Positions 32,973 to 42,141 of a stretch of 64,000 nt of DNA are shown piece after piece. How positions within the stretch are numbered: position 1 is the stretch's first letter; every line of letters starts with the position of its first letter. The DNA comes from Phycisphaerae bacterium (GTDB taxonomy: Bacteria > Planctomycetota > Phycisphaerae > UBA1845). The DNA lies in NCBI GenBank assembly GCA_022072505.1, contig JAJVHU010000010.1, positions 93,772 through 157,771 on the forward strand. Reading direction: 5' to 3'. The translations under genes were made by a program, and so were the position numbers. Below the pieces are notes generated by a model. That model worked only from the letters and a program-made list of their open reading frames with translations, had not been told where the DNA came from and made no database searches.

Positions 32973-34651
32973 GAGCCGCCTGACGACGCCCCTCCCGCCC
33001 CGCCAACCCCGACCGCCTCGACCCCGCACCCGGCGAACCACCCGTCGCCGGTCTTCCGCGGGGACGCCGCGTCGTTCAGGATCGTCAGAAGCCGCGGCCC
33101 CGAGGGCAGATACCACCGCCACGTCACCGCATTGAAGTGTGCGACCGTGAGGCGCCCCGCGGCGACGCCTTGCTGCAACTCGTCGAGTTCCGACGCAAAC
33201 GCCGCATTGACCTCTTCCGTGATCGGGTCCGTGCGGGCGGGCAGAAGCGCCGCGGGTTTTCCGGTCCACAAATACACAACGTCCGGGGCGTTGCTGACGA
33301 TCCGACATTCGTCCGGCAGCGCTGTCACGACGGCGAGCGTCGCGGAATCGCGCCAGTGCGCCGCTTCCAGCGCCTGACCGGTTCCGCGCACCTCGTTCGC
33401 CCACGCCCACGACCGGACGCCCAGCGACGCCAGCCAGGCGATGACGACCGATCGCGTCAACACACGGACCGTCGCGGATCGCCGCACGACCGCCGCCCAC
33501 GCGCCGGCGGCCGCAACCGGACCCGCAACGACCAGCAGCGGCAGGAGCAACCGCTCATCAAAAGGCACAGCCGCGTCGACAAAAGTCCTGGCGACCACGA
33601 TGAACGCGAGGTACGCCACCGCGAAGCCCAGCAGCGTCGGGGTGGTTCGCAGCGGCGGATGCGTTCGATGTTCCACCGGGTTTCGCGGAAGCTTCCGCGA
33701 CCGAGCGCGGATCATCAGCAGCCCCGCAAGCATCAGGATCAGCGGCATCCCCTGCGCCGCCGGCTGAAGCACCGCCGCGGGAAGCTCCCACGGCGACAGC
33801 CACCCGGCAACCGTTGAGAGACCGTGCTGGAAGTCCCGTCGTCCGGGGGAATGAACCGCGAACGACCGGGCGACGGCATCGCCGGTGACCCGCGCGTTGC
33901 GCAAAAGCCAGCCAAGCAGCGGCCCCGCCGAGGTGACAAGATACAGCGCAAGGTCGTTCACGCGGCGCGGTTCGTTCGCGCGGCGGGGCGTGACGGCGAT
34001 CACGACGGCGGCAAAGGCGATGATCGAGGCGCCCGCATATCGCGTCAGCACCGCAGCCGCGCTGGCCGCTCCGCAAAGCAGGATCGCCCGACGGCTGCGC
34101 TCCGCTCCCCACGACAGAAGCTGATCGATCGCCAGGAACGTCGTGGTGAGGAACAAACTCTCGGAAAGGGCCTGAGTGTTGATGCGCAAAACGCCGGGCG
34201 CGACAGAGGCTAGAAGCGCGGCGGCAGGCGCTGCGAACCGGGGAGCGTCACCCCGCCGGAACAGTCGCGCCGCCAGCCAGACATTGAGCGCACTGATCAG
34301 CGCTTGCAGGGGGCGGGCGACGTCGACCGGATCCAAGCCCGTCACACTCGCGGCGCCGGCAAGAACGCAGGGATACAGGGGCGGAAACCGCGTCAGGGCG
34401 GACCAGTCTCCCCGGGCGTTCGGCGCTTCAAGTCCGAACCCGGTTGCGAGGCGGCGCGCCGCGGCGACGTATTGCACCGAGTCCGGGAGAAGGGCCGCGC
34501 CGTGAGGCGTTGCGAACCAGACCAGTCCGCCGGCGACGAGGACGCATATCAGCGTGATCAGACGCTGACCGCGCGGGGCGCGGGTTGAAGTTCCCCTCGA
34601 CGCGGGAGCGGGAGTCAGTTCGCCTTGAGCGTCCGCAGGTGCTCGATCCAC
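32969..34651 (-). CDS. Polytopic membrane glycosyltransferase-like protein (GT-C/PMT-like)
   Basis: The 560-residue product runs from a GTG at 34651, eleven bases after GGAG, and overlaps the end of the upstream gene by 37 bases. After an initial helix (LITLICVLVAGGLVWFA) comes HGAALLPDSVQYVAAARRLA, an acidic D-S-x-x-Y loop typical of ArnT/PMT-like GT-C enzymes. FPPLYPCVLAGAASV and about ten helices follow, then a soluble C-terminal domain (residues about 420-560). Such enzymes transfer sugars from polyprenyl phosphates outside the membrane. The acceptor is unknown. The last residues are Gly-rich (GVGGAGGASSGGS). Confidence 0.8.
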   Translation of the reverse strand: MDRAPADAQGELTPAPASRGTSTRAPRGQRLITLICVLVAGGLVWFATPHGAALLPDSVQYVAAARRLATGFGLEAPNARGDWSALTRFPPLYPCVLAGAASVTGLDPVDVARPLQALISALNVWLAARLFRRGDAPRFAAPAAALLASVAPGVLRINTQALSESLFLTTTFLAIDQLLSWGAERSRRAILLCGAASAAAVLTRYAGASIIAFAAVVIAVTPRRANEPRRVNDLALYLVTSAGPLLGWLLRNARVTGDAVARSFAVHSPGRRDFQHGLSTVAGWLSPWELPAAVLQPAAQGMPLILMLAGLLMIRARSRKLPRNPVEHRTHPPLRTTPTLLGFAVAYLAFIVVARTFVDAAVPFDERLLLPLLVVAGPVAAAGAWAAVVRRSATVRVLTRSVVIAWLASLGVRSWAWANEVRGTGQALEAAHWRDSATLAVVTALPDECRIVSNAPDVVYLWTGKPAALLPARTDPITEEVNAAFASELDELQQGVAAGRLTVAHFNAVTWRWYLPSGPRLLTILNDAASPRKTGDGWFAGCGVEAVGVGGAGGASSGGS

Positions 34652-35766
34652 GCCCGCTCAAACTCCGCATCCAGGGCCCCGAAGTTCGCTTCAAACGCCG
34701 CGATCTCCTCGTCCGGTCCGAGCGGGCGTCGAGGGTCGCGGTCACGGATCGAGCGGGCGTACGCCCCCAGCGCTTCGCCGTGCTTCGCCTGAAGGTAATG
34801 CACCAGCGCCCACGCCTGCGCATAAAGCGTCACGATGTCCGAGCGAGACCGGTCGGAAAGCAGCGTCCGCCGGGCGACGAACTCCCGCAGCGGAACCAAC
34901 CCCCCCGTGACCCCCGTCGCCGGACCCGATCCGCCGCCCCCGTCCGCTCCGCCCAGCGCCGCCCGCACGTCCGCCAGCCGGTCCGCGTTCACGCGCGTGA
35001 ACCGCCCGCCGCTGAGCGACTGCGGAACCTCGAAGACGCACGCCAGCCCCTCGACCAGCCACGTCGGGTTCACGTCGTGCCGCGAGTGCGCGCCGAAATT
35101 GAAAAGACACTGATGCGCCGCCTCGTGCATCAGCGCCACCCGGTTCGCCTGCTCGATGAACCCGTCGCGCTGCGTCTGCCAGATCGCGACCTGTCGCTGA
35201 AGCGCGCGGATCGCCTCGCCCCCCGCGCGTTCCCGGCGCAGCGCCAGAAGCTGCTCCCGCGCGGACTCGATCTGGCGCGTGATCTCCACGATGTCCGGAC
35301 GCGAGGTCGTATTGAAGAACACCGCCGCGTTGTCGCGCCAGTGAAAGAAGCCGCCGGTGACCGCGGCATCCTCGCCGCGCAGCCGCGCGAACCGCACGTA
35401 ATCCTCGTAGCGGTCAAAAAGCAGAACGTCCAGCACGCCCTGCTCCGTCCCCGGTTGAAGAATCCCGCGCGCCCGCGTGAACTCCAGCGCCAGGGCATGC
35501 ACGCGGTCCAGGCGGTGCAGCACCGTGCGGAGAACTTCCGGGGTGGTGTCGTGCGACACGACGAAGTGATCCGTCGCGTGCGTGCGGAAACGATCCGCCG
35601 GAAGCCCGAGGCGAACATGCGGCGCGGGGCGCGCCGCGCCCTCGACGCCCGCGCCGTCCTCGCCGCCCGCGCCGGGCTCGACGCTCGCGCCGCCGGCACC
35701 AGGCTCCACCTGTGCGACGCAAGCGAAGATCGGCAGGATAAGGAATGCGCTGATCCGGTTCAGCAC
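34615..35766 (-). CDS. DUF1570-type putative zinc peptidase, secreted
   Basis: The 383-residue product starts at the GTG at 35766, five bases after GGGAG; the frame is open further upstream without such a site. Residues 1-20 are a signal or lipoprotein-like leader (MLNRISAFLILPIFACVAQV), then a Gly/Ala-rich linker (residues 22-45). The core contains VALMHEAAHQCLFNFGAHSR, where HEAAH is an HExxH zinc motif, and NPTWLVEGLACVFEVP with a downstream Glu. This arrangement matches the DUF1570 proteins frequent in planctomycetes. It is probably extracytoplasmic; substrates are not known. It is upstream of the GT-C-like gene and overlaps it. Confidence 0.82.
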   Translation of the reverse strand: MLNRISAFLILPIFACVAQVEPGAGGASVEPGAGGEDGAGVEGAARPAPHVRLGLPADRFRTHATDHFVVSHDTTPEVLRTVLHRLDRVHALALEFTRARGILQPGTEQGVLDVLLFDRYEDYVRFARLRGEDAAVTGGFFHWRDNAAVFFNTTSRPDIVEITRQIESAREQLLALRRERAGGEAIRALQRQVAIWQTQRDGFIEQANRVALMHEAAHQCLFNFGAHSRHDVNPTWLVEGLACVFEVPQSLSGGRFTRVNADRLADVRAALGGADGGGGSGPATGVTGGLVPLREFVARRTLLSDRSRSDIVTLYAQAWALVHYLQAKHGEALGAYARSIRDRDPRRPLGPDEEIAAFEANFGALDAEFERAWIEHLRTLKAN

Positions 35767-35809
35767 GTGTTCTCCCACAAGAATGAACTCGGTCGCGACC
35801 GGCGGCCCG

Positions 35810-38191
35810 TCAGGGTTGTCGTGTCTTCGCCGCGATGGACGTCGTCTGCGACGGTCCGGCGCGCTGCAGCGCCGATTGTACGACGTCAGGCCCGTAAAAG
35901 ATGACCGGCAGCACCTCGGGCGCATCCGGCTTGCCGGGCGTGTACACGAGCACCAGCGGGACCGACGGACGGCCGAATTTCTGAAGATCGCCCTTCATGT
36001 CCGCGTCTTCCTTCGAGTAATCCGCGATGATCGGAACGACGTTCAGCGCGTTCATCAACTTGACCGTCGAATCCACCTCGATCGCCACGGCTTTGTTCGA
36101 CTTGCAGCTTAAGCACCAGCTCGCCGTGTAATCGACGAGGACGGTGTGCCCCTGCGCGGAAAGTTCCTCGGCCAGCCCCTTCCGGTAGGGGCGCCACTCC
36201 ACGTCGCCGCTGTACATGTACGCGAAACTGAACCACGCCCCGCCGCCGGCGAGGGCAAGGGCCGCGACCCACGTCGCAAGCTGCCGCCCCACCGGCGACC
36301 CGTGGCGAATCCGCCCGATCATCCAGCATCCCGCCGCCGCAAACGTCAGAAACGACACCGTCTGCACGACGCCCGGACCGCCGAGCTGCGCCGCCACGGT
36401 CATCAGCAGCCAGACCGCCGTGCCCACCAGCAGGAAGCCCATCAATTGCTTGAACGTGATCATCCAGTTGCCGGGGCGAGGCAGAAACTTCATCCACGCC
36501 GGGTTCGCCGACAGAACGAAATAAGGCAGCGCCATCCCCAGCCCCGCAGCCGTGAAAACCGCAAAGGCGCTCGTCCTCGGCTGCGTCGACGTCCACGCCA
36601 GCGCCGTCGCCAGCAGCGGCGCCGTGCAGGCCGTGCCCAGCAGCGTCGCCAGCAGACCCTTCAGAAACGCACCGGCATATCCTTCCTTCTCAGCCGCCGC
36701 GCCCGCCGCCTGCGACGCGAAGCCCGGCAGATTGATCTCGAACACGCCGAAAAGACTCAGGCCGAACACGAACATGATCGTCGTCAGCGCGATGACCACC
36801 GTCGGGTTCTGGAGCGGCGGGGTCCAGAACAGCGTGATCGCCGCGAACGCCCAGAACCAGACCATCACGCCCGCGCAGAACGCCAGCCCGAGGCGGAAGA
36901 TCCGCCCGCGATCCTCTCCGGACTGCTGCACGAAGCTGAGCACCTTGATCGAAATGACGGGCAGCACGCAGGGCATCACGTTCAGGATCATGCCTCCGGC
37001 GAAGCCCAGAAGCAGGTAACTCCAGAGCCCGCGGATCTTTCCGGCGTCCGCGGTCGTTCCTCCGGGAGTGACGCGCTCCCCCGTCGAGGCGCTCATTGAG
37101 GGCGTTTCAGGATCGGCGGAGACCGATGGCGCGGGCGCGCTCGTCGCGCCGGACGCGGTCCCGGCGTCGTCGCTCGAAGCGGCGGACGCCGCCGCGCTCG
37201 CGCCGCCGGCGGAGTTCCACGCAAACGCCACCGTCTCCGGCGCGAAGCACTGCCCCGAGTCCGCGCACGCCTGAAACGTCAGCAGCCCCCCGATCCTCAC
37301 CGGTCCGGTCAGCGCCGAACGCACTTCGCACGGAACCTTGATCGTCATCGTGCCGGAGAACTCGCTGACTTTTCCCAGCCCCGGCACGTCGCGCTCATGC
37401 GCCGCGGGGAACTGCGGCGATCCGATCTTCAGCCCTTCCGTCCGGTCCAGCAGCATCCGGGCGGCGATCAACTCCGCCTGAAGCGGCCGATCAGACTGGA
37501 TGTGATGCCCCTTCTTGATGTCCACTTCGACGAGCAGGTCGAACTTCATCCCGGGCGCGGCGGCGAACCCCGGCGCCGAAGTTCTGATCGTCACATACGA
37601 GCTTGAGGTCGCCGGTTGCGCCGCCCGCGCCTGCCGGAAGAGCGCCTCGTTGTCCGGCTCGACGGCTGCGCCGCTTCCCGCCACCGGCAATTCGATCGCA
37701 ACCGTCTTACGCTCCGGAATGCATGATTCCTGACAGACCAGCCAGTCCAGCGCCGCCTCGAACCGGACGCGCTCGCTCGTGATCGACGCCGGCGGCGTGA
37801 TCGTGCAAAGCAGCACCGGTTTGCCTTCGTGGATGTACGTGACCAGCTTCGTGCCGCCCAGATCGGTCGCATGTACGCTCGGGACGGGAAACCTCAGCGG
37901 TCCGGCGGAGAATCCCTCGGGCAGCGTCCACTTCACCGCAGGCGGCATCCCGCTGTCGCCGGGGTTGCTCCAGTAAATGTGCCACCCCGATTGCACTGAA
38001 AGCTGCACGGCGACCTCGAAGGGTTGCCCGGGAGAGACCGCCTTGACCGACGCCGCCAGCGTGGGCGTCACCTTGGGCGGACCGTCCAACCCCTGTCCCG
38101 ACGCCCCGGGAAGGCTCGTCCACGCACAAACCGCCGTGATCGCCGCTGAAAAATACCGCATCGGAGGTCGAGTCCTGTGAGACGGATTCAT
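35810..38191 (-). CDS. dsbD: DsbD-type thiol:disulfide interchange protein
   Basis: The 793-residue product starts at the ATG at 38191; an ATG at 38161 (MRYFSAAITAVCAW) is an alternative, and both keep the signal peptide. Domains are an N-terminal DsbC/DsbD-alpha-like region (residues about 35-320, with LDWLVCQESCIPER and its Cys pair), an Ala/Ser-rich linker, eight transmembrane helices (residues about 390-660, FAGGMILNVMPCVLPVISIK and LATLLGTACTAPLLATA each carrying a redox Cys), and a thioredoxin-like C-terminus with DYTASWCLSCKSNK (CxxC). It passes electrons from cytoplasmic thioredoxin to periplasmic thiols, for example in cytochrome c maturation. Confidence 0.95.
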   Translation of the reverse strand: MNPSHRTRPPMRYFSAAITAVCAWTSLPGASGQGLDGPPKVTPTLAASVKAVSPGQPFEVAVQLSVQSGWHIYWSNPGDSGMPPAVKWTLPEGFSAGPLRFPVPSVHATDLGGTKLVTYIHEGKPVLLCTITPPASITSERVRFEAALDWLVCQESCIPERKTVAIELPVAGSGAAVEPDNEALFRQARAAQPATSSSYVTIRTSAPGFAAAPGMKFDLLVEVDIKKGHHIQSDRPLQAELIAARMLLDRTEGLKIGSPQFPAAHERDVPGLGKVSEFSGTMTIKVPCEVRSALTGPVRIGGLLTFQACADSGQCFAPETVAFAWNSAGGASAAASAASSDDAGTASGATSAPAPSVSADPETPSMSASTGERVTPGGTTADAGKIRGLWSYLLLGFAGGMILNVMPCVLPVISIKVLSFVQQSGEDRGRIFRLGLAFCAGVMVWFWAFAAITLFWTPPLQNPTVVIALTTIMFVFGLSLFGVFEINLPGFASQAAGAAAEKEGYAGAFLKGLLATLLGTACTAPLLATALAWTSTQPRTSAFAVFTAAGLGMALPYFVLSANPAWMKFLPRPGNWMITFKQLMGFLLVGTAVWLLMTVAAQLGGPGVVQTVSFLTFAAAGCWMIGRIRHGSPVGRQLATWVAALALAGGGAWFSFAYMYSGDVEWRPYRKGLAEELSAQGHTVLVDYTASWCLSCKSNKAVAIEVDSTVKLMNALNVVPIIADYSKEDADMKGDLQKFGRPSVPLVLVYTPGKPDAPEVLPVIFYGPDVVQSALQRAGPSQTTSIAAKTRQP

Positions 38192-38290
38192 AAGTGATTT
38201 CTCAACATAAACCTTGCAAGCTGCTTCGGCGTCGGCGCTCTGGAGACAAAGCCCCGCGCACGCCGCAGCAGCAGTTTAACCCAGCCGGAC

Positions 38291-38318
38291 GGAGGATGCA
38301 TTCCCAGCCGGATCCTCC
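38291..38318. other. Hairpin in the gap upstream of dsbD
   Basis: GGAGGAT (38291-38297) pairs with ATCCTCC (38312-38318) across a 14-base loop containing CCCAGCCGG. CCCAGCCGGA is repeated at 38280, 38304 and 38433. The whole gap 38192-38450 has no gene that I can support. Confidence 0.45.
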
Positions 38319-38450
38319 CACAACCGGTTAGACGCACGTTCCCCAGCGCGGGATGCTCGCGCTGTCCGGACGGCTGTCGGAAAAAGTCGGGCGAACGCCG
38401 GATTATCGGAAACGACGCGCCAGGAGGCATCCCCAGCCGGACCTGCGCGA

Positions 38451-39638
38451 CTACCGGATATCGCGGAGCTTGACCGCGCAGCGCTCCCGAGCCGCAACCA
38501 GCGCCGCCTCCAGCACGCGCTGCGTCTCGTACGCGTCGGCGAAATCCGGGAGCGGGACGATCGGTTTCAGCCCCCCCAGCACGCGCATCATGTCCGCGAC
38601 CATGTTGATGAAGCCGTGTTCGTACCCGAGGACATGTGCGTCCGGCCACCAGTTTCCGGCATAAGGGTGCTGTCCGGCTGCGGTACACATGATTCGCGTC
38701 CAGCCCTGTTCGCGGCGGTCGCGCGTCGTGTCGAAGAACCAGAGCAGGTTCATGTCCTCGAAGTGAAAGCGGACCGATCCGCGGTCGCCGTTAAGCTCGA
38801 TCGAGTTGGCGTTCTGATTGCCGGTCGCCAGGCGCGTCGCCTCGAAGGACGCCGCGGCGCCCTTCTTGAAACGCGCCAGAAAGAGCACGCAGTCGTCCAC
38901 GTCGGACTTGCCCTTCCGGACGCCGCCCCGCGTACCCGCGGCGATCTGTCCCGAAGGTCCGGCCGCCGGGACCGACCGCTCTTTGATGAACGTCTCGGAC
39001 AGCGCCCCGCAGACCTCGATGATCTCGTCGCCGGTGATGAACCGCGCCATGTCCACCAGATGTGCATTGAGGTCGCCGTGAGCGCCGGACCCGGCGTGTT
39101 TTTTCTGAAAGCGCCACAGCAGCGGCGTATCCGGTCCGCCCCAGTCCTGAAGGTACGTCGCGCGGACGTGGTGGATGCGGCCCAGCCGCCCCTCCCTCAC
39201 AAGCTGATGCGCGAACGCCACCGCCGGACAGCGCCGGTAGTTGTACCAGACAAACGTCCGACACTTCTTCGCCTTCGCCGCGGCATCGCGCATCGCCCGG
39301 GCGTCGGCGAGCGTCCCGGCGAGGGGCTTCTCACAGGCGACGTGCTTGCCCGCCTCCAGCATCGCGATCGACGGTTCCGCATGAACGTCGTTGGGCGTGC
39401 CGACGTCGACCAGCCGGATGTCCGCGTCGTCCGCCAGTTCCCGCCAGCGCGTCGTGCAGCGCGCCCACCCCCAGCGCGCGGCGAACGCCTCCAGCTCCGC
39501 TCGATCGCGCCCGGCGATCGTGTGCATGACCGGGATAAGCGGAAGGTCGAAGAACTTCGCGGCCTTGAGGTACGCGTTGCTGTGCGCGCGGCCCATGAAT
39601 TTCTGGCCGATCAGCGCTACGGGACAGGTTTTTGACAT
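38451..39638 (-). CDS. Gfo/Idh/MocA-family oxidoreductase
   Basis: The 395-residue product starts at MSKTCPVALIGQKFMGRAHS (ATG at 39638). The N-terminal Rossmann fold binds NAD(P), with GQKFMGRAHS as the nucleotide loop. LVDVGTPNDVHAEPSIAMLE and HVACEKPLAGTLADA (the EKP motif, with Lys near the nicotinamide) follow. The C-terminal alpha/beta domain has HGDLNAHLVDMARFITGDEI, with the Asp and His that are catalytic in the family. It presumably oxidises or reduces a sugar, inositol or their keto forms in the cytoplasm. No transporter or isomerase partner is adjacent. Confidence 0.93.
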   Translation of the reverse strand: MSKTCPVALIGQKFMGRAHSNAYLKAAKFFDLPLIPVMHTIAGRDRAELEAFAARWGWARCTTRWRELADDADIRLVDVGTPNDVHAEPSIAMLEAGKHVACEKPLAGTLADARAMRDAAAKAKKCRTFVWYNYRRCPAVAFAHQLVREGRLGRIHHVRATYLQDWGGPDTPLLWRFQKKHAGSGAHGDLNAHLVDMARFITGDEIIEVCGALSETFIKERSVPAAGPSGQIAAGTRGGVRKGKSDVDDCVLFLARFKKGAAASFEATRLATGNQNANSIELNGDRGSVRFHFEDMNLLWFFDTTRDRREQGWTRIMCTAAGQHPYAGNWWPDAHVLGYEHGFINMVADMMRVLGGLKPIVPLPDFADAYETQRVLEAALVAARERCAVKLRDIR

Positions 39639-39789
39639 CGTGTGCCTCGCGAAAGCCGGATCGCCTCGGGGAGCGCCCGATCCGGACGCGGCGCCCGGAA
39701 GCCGACCGGCGTGATCCCGGGCCGCAGAGTAAGGCCGCTTCCGCGCGCGGTCCAGCGCGCCCGGCTTCAAGGCCTGCCTCAACAGGCGG

Positions 39790-40125
39790 TCACGCCGTCG
39801 CGGCCAACTCCTCGTCCACGATGTTGACGATCCACGCGAAGTAGTCGTCCAACGCGCAGTCGAGATGATCGCGCAGCCGGCACGTCCCGTCCCCGCGCTG
39901 ATGCTCGCAGTTGGCGCAGACGACCCCGCGCAGGGCCTGGGCGTAAGGCGCGACGTCCGGGCTGTCGATGTTGCGCACTATCTCGATGATCGTGTCCACG
40001 CGCGTCAGGATCGGGCAGTCTCGGACACCTTCGAGGCTGCACTCCCCCGCCGCCGTCCGGAAGATGCACGCCTTGCACACATCTTCGCGCAGCCGCGCTT
40101 CGACTCTCTCTTTAAGGGAGGTCAT
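39790..40125 (-). CDS. Small protein with a duplicated four-cysteine motif
   Basis: The 111-residue product starts at the ATG at 40125, seven or eight bases after GGAGG. It contains two copies of C-x2-C-x8-C-x7-C: CKAC...GEC...RDC (residues about 17-37) and CANC...GTC...LDC (residues about 70-90). Each is followed or flanked by an amphipathic helix, and the C-terminus ends DDYFAWIVNIVDEELAATA. The exact duplication suggests two metal or iron-sulfur sites. I do not recognise the family. It has no signal peptide and so should be cytoplasmic. It is divergent from the secreted cluster beginning at 40341. Confidence 0.8.
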   Translation of the reverse strand: MTSLKERVEARLREDVCKACIFRTAAGECSLEGVRDCPILTRVDTIIEIVRNIDSPDVAPYAQALRGVVCANCEHQRGDGTCRLRDHLDCALDDYFAWIVNIVDEELAATA

Positions 40126-40340
40126 GTCCAACCCTCCGCCGGGGAAGAGGGAGACCCCGGTCGACGCTCGGAAAGAGGGTAAGCATGTTCTGTGCCACGC
40201 GGACGGAGGCACCGCCCCGGTCAATCTGTGATGGGTCGGACGCGCCGACGGCGGAGGTCGGTCGGGGATCGCTCGGGCTTCAACCCCGGATGTCAGGCGG
40301 TCAGCCGTCGATGCGCCGAAAGACGCGGAGGAGCAGGACA

Positions 40341-42002
40341 ATGCCGGATCAACGTTCGATCGTTCGCCGAAGCCGCCTGGTGTTTCCCGGGGCCACCCTT
40401 GCGTTCCTCGCGGGGATGCAGGCTCAGGCACAGATTCTTGAGCAATCCGTTTCGCTTCAGCCCGGCTGGAACGCGGTATTCCTTGAGGTTGAACCCGAAC
40501 CCGATGAGATATCGGTCGTGTTCGCCGGGGCGCCCGTCCGGTCGATCTGGTTGAACGAACCGACGCTTTCGATGGGGCCGGCAGCGGATTGCCCTGACGA
40601 GGGCGAAGTCGGTTGCCCGATCACGACGCCGGTTGCCTGGCAGGTCTGGTATCCGCCGGAGAACCCCGCGCATGTGATCGGCGCCTTGCGGACGCTCCGC
40701 GGCGGGCGGGCGTACCTGATTGAGGCCGCCGACGCCGCGACGGTGACGCTGCGCGGAATTCCCACCTCCGCCCGCACTTCGTGGCGACAGGGGTTCAACC
40801 TTGCGGGATTTCACGTGACGCGCGACGCCGGCGCCGCTCCCGCCTTTGCCGCGTTCCTTTCCGGATCCCCGGCACACGCCGACGCGTCGATCTTCGAGTT
40901 GAAACCGGACGGGTCGCTGCGCCGGGTCGAAGACCCCACCACGTCGAGGATTGCCGCGGGACGAGCGTACTGGGTCGAGTCGAAGCGCAATGCCGTGTAC
41001 GACGGTCCGATCCGCATTGACGCGGCTTCACTGAGGGGCATTGAGTTTTCGGGGGCGGCGACGCAGCATGCCCTCGTTCTTGAGAACCTCACCGGCGGAT
41101 CCGTGCGCGCGCAAGTCGCGCCCGTCGGGATTTCGTCCGGCGGCGCCTCGTCGGGAGGGGGGACGACTCCTCTCGTCTGGCGAGAGACGCAGCCGGACGG
41201 AACGCCGCTCTGGAGACCCCTCGAACGACTTTCACTGGATCTGTCCGGGCGCGATGAAACCGGCGCCGGGCGCACCCTGCGCCTCGCGGTGCGCGGCGAC
41301 GACTTGCGTGATCTCGGCGGCGGCGACGGCCGGGGAGGAGTCCTGTCGGTCTCCGACGGCGCCGGTTTTGTCCGTTACATTCCGGTCGGAACCCGCGGCG
41401 ACGATCAGAACGGGCTCTGGGTGGGCAACGTCAGCGTCACGCACGTCCGCTCCCTGACCACGGGCGAGCCGAACCCGACCCCGACGGGTTCGGCTTTCGA
41501 CTTCAGAGTCATCATTCATCGCAGTTCGACCGGATATCGCCTGCTGCGGGACGTGGTGCTGGCGTACCAGCGCGACGCGCAGGAATACGCGCTGGTGACG
41601 TCGGAATGTCCCGAACTGCTCGATGCGGAGCAAGTGAGCCCGCGGATCAGTTCGGCCAACTTCTCGTTCGACGGAACGATCGCGCTGACGGGCGACTTTG
41701 ACGCGGCGCTGACGACCGCCGCGCCGATCGTCGTGGACGCGAACGACGCCGTGAACCCTTTCCGGCACGCTTACAACCCGATCCACGGCGTGGGGTGGGA
41801 CGTCGAGCGCACGCCGACGCTGACGTTTGACGACGACGGCGGCGGCGATCCGAACTGGGGCGTGACCTGGCTGTCCGGCGACTACGCCGAGACGGTGCTG
41901 ATCCTCGATCCGTCCGATCCGAACGGCCGGATTGTTCTTGAAGTCGCGGGGCGGTTCGAGCTGCGCCGGGTGAGCAACCTTCCGCGTTTGTGCGGTTCGT
42001 GA
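40341..42002 (+). CDS. Secreted protein with bipartite PGWN module
   Basis: The 553-residue product starts at the ATG at 40341, seven bases after GGAGGAG; the longer frame upstream lacks such a site. Residues 1-30 are a signal peptide (LVFPGATLAFLAGMQAQAQ). Residues about 33-215 form a bipartite module: QSVSLQPGWNAVFLEVEPEP up to GGRAYLIEAADAATVTLRG, then WRQGFNLAGFHV up to GRAYWVESK. The same two-part pattern is inserted in the RHS protein at 52246. The remainder is beta-rich with GNVSVTHVRSL and a VLAYQRDAQEYAL segment; I do not recognise it. It is the first gene of a same-strand cluster running to 59079. Confidence 0.78.
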   Translation: MPDQRSIVRRSRLVFPGATLAFLAGMQAQAQILEQSVSLQPGWNAVFLEVEPEPDEISVVFAGAPVRSIWLNEPTLSMGPAADCPDEGEVGCPITTPVAWQVWYPPENPAHVIGALRTLRGGRAYLIEAADAATVTLRGIPTSARTSWRQGFNLAGFHVTRDAGAAPAFAAFLSGSPAHADASIFELKPDGSLRRVEDPTTSRIAAGRAYWVESKRNAVYDGPIRIDAASLRGIEFSGAATQHALVLENLTGGSVRAQVAPVGISSGGASSGGGTTPLVWRETQPDGTPLWRPLERLSLDLSGRDETGAGRTLRLAVRGDDLRDLGGGDGRGGVLSVSDGAGFVRYIPVGTRGDDQNGLWVGNVSVTHVRSLTTGEPNPTPTGSAFDFRVIIHRSSTGYRLLRDVVLAYQRDAQEYALVTSECPELLDAEQVSPRISSANFSFDGTIALTGDFDAALTTAAPIVVDANDAVNPFRHAYNPIHGVGWDVERTPTLTFDDDGGGDPNWGVTWLSGDYAETVLILDPSDPNGRIVLEVAGRFELRRVSNLPRLCGS

Positions 42003-42141
42003 CCCCGGAATCAGGGCGGGCGGGAATGTCAGGGAAGCGCGGGCATCTCGCCGCGTTGAATGAAATTCAGACGGCCGGTTGCAACACCGGCCTGCGGTAA
42101 CCGGCGGCGCTTCGCCGCGCGGAGATGGGAAGGCAAGAAAC

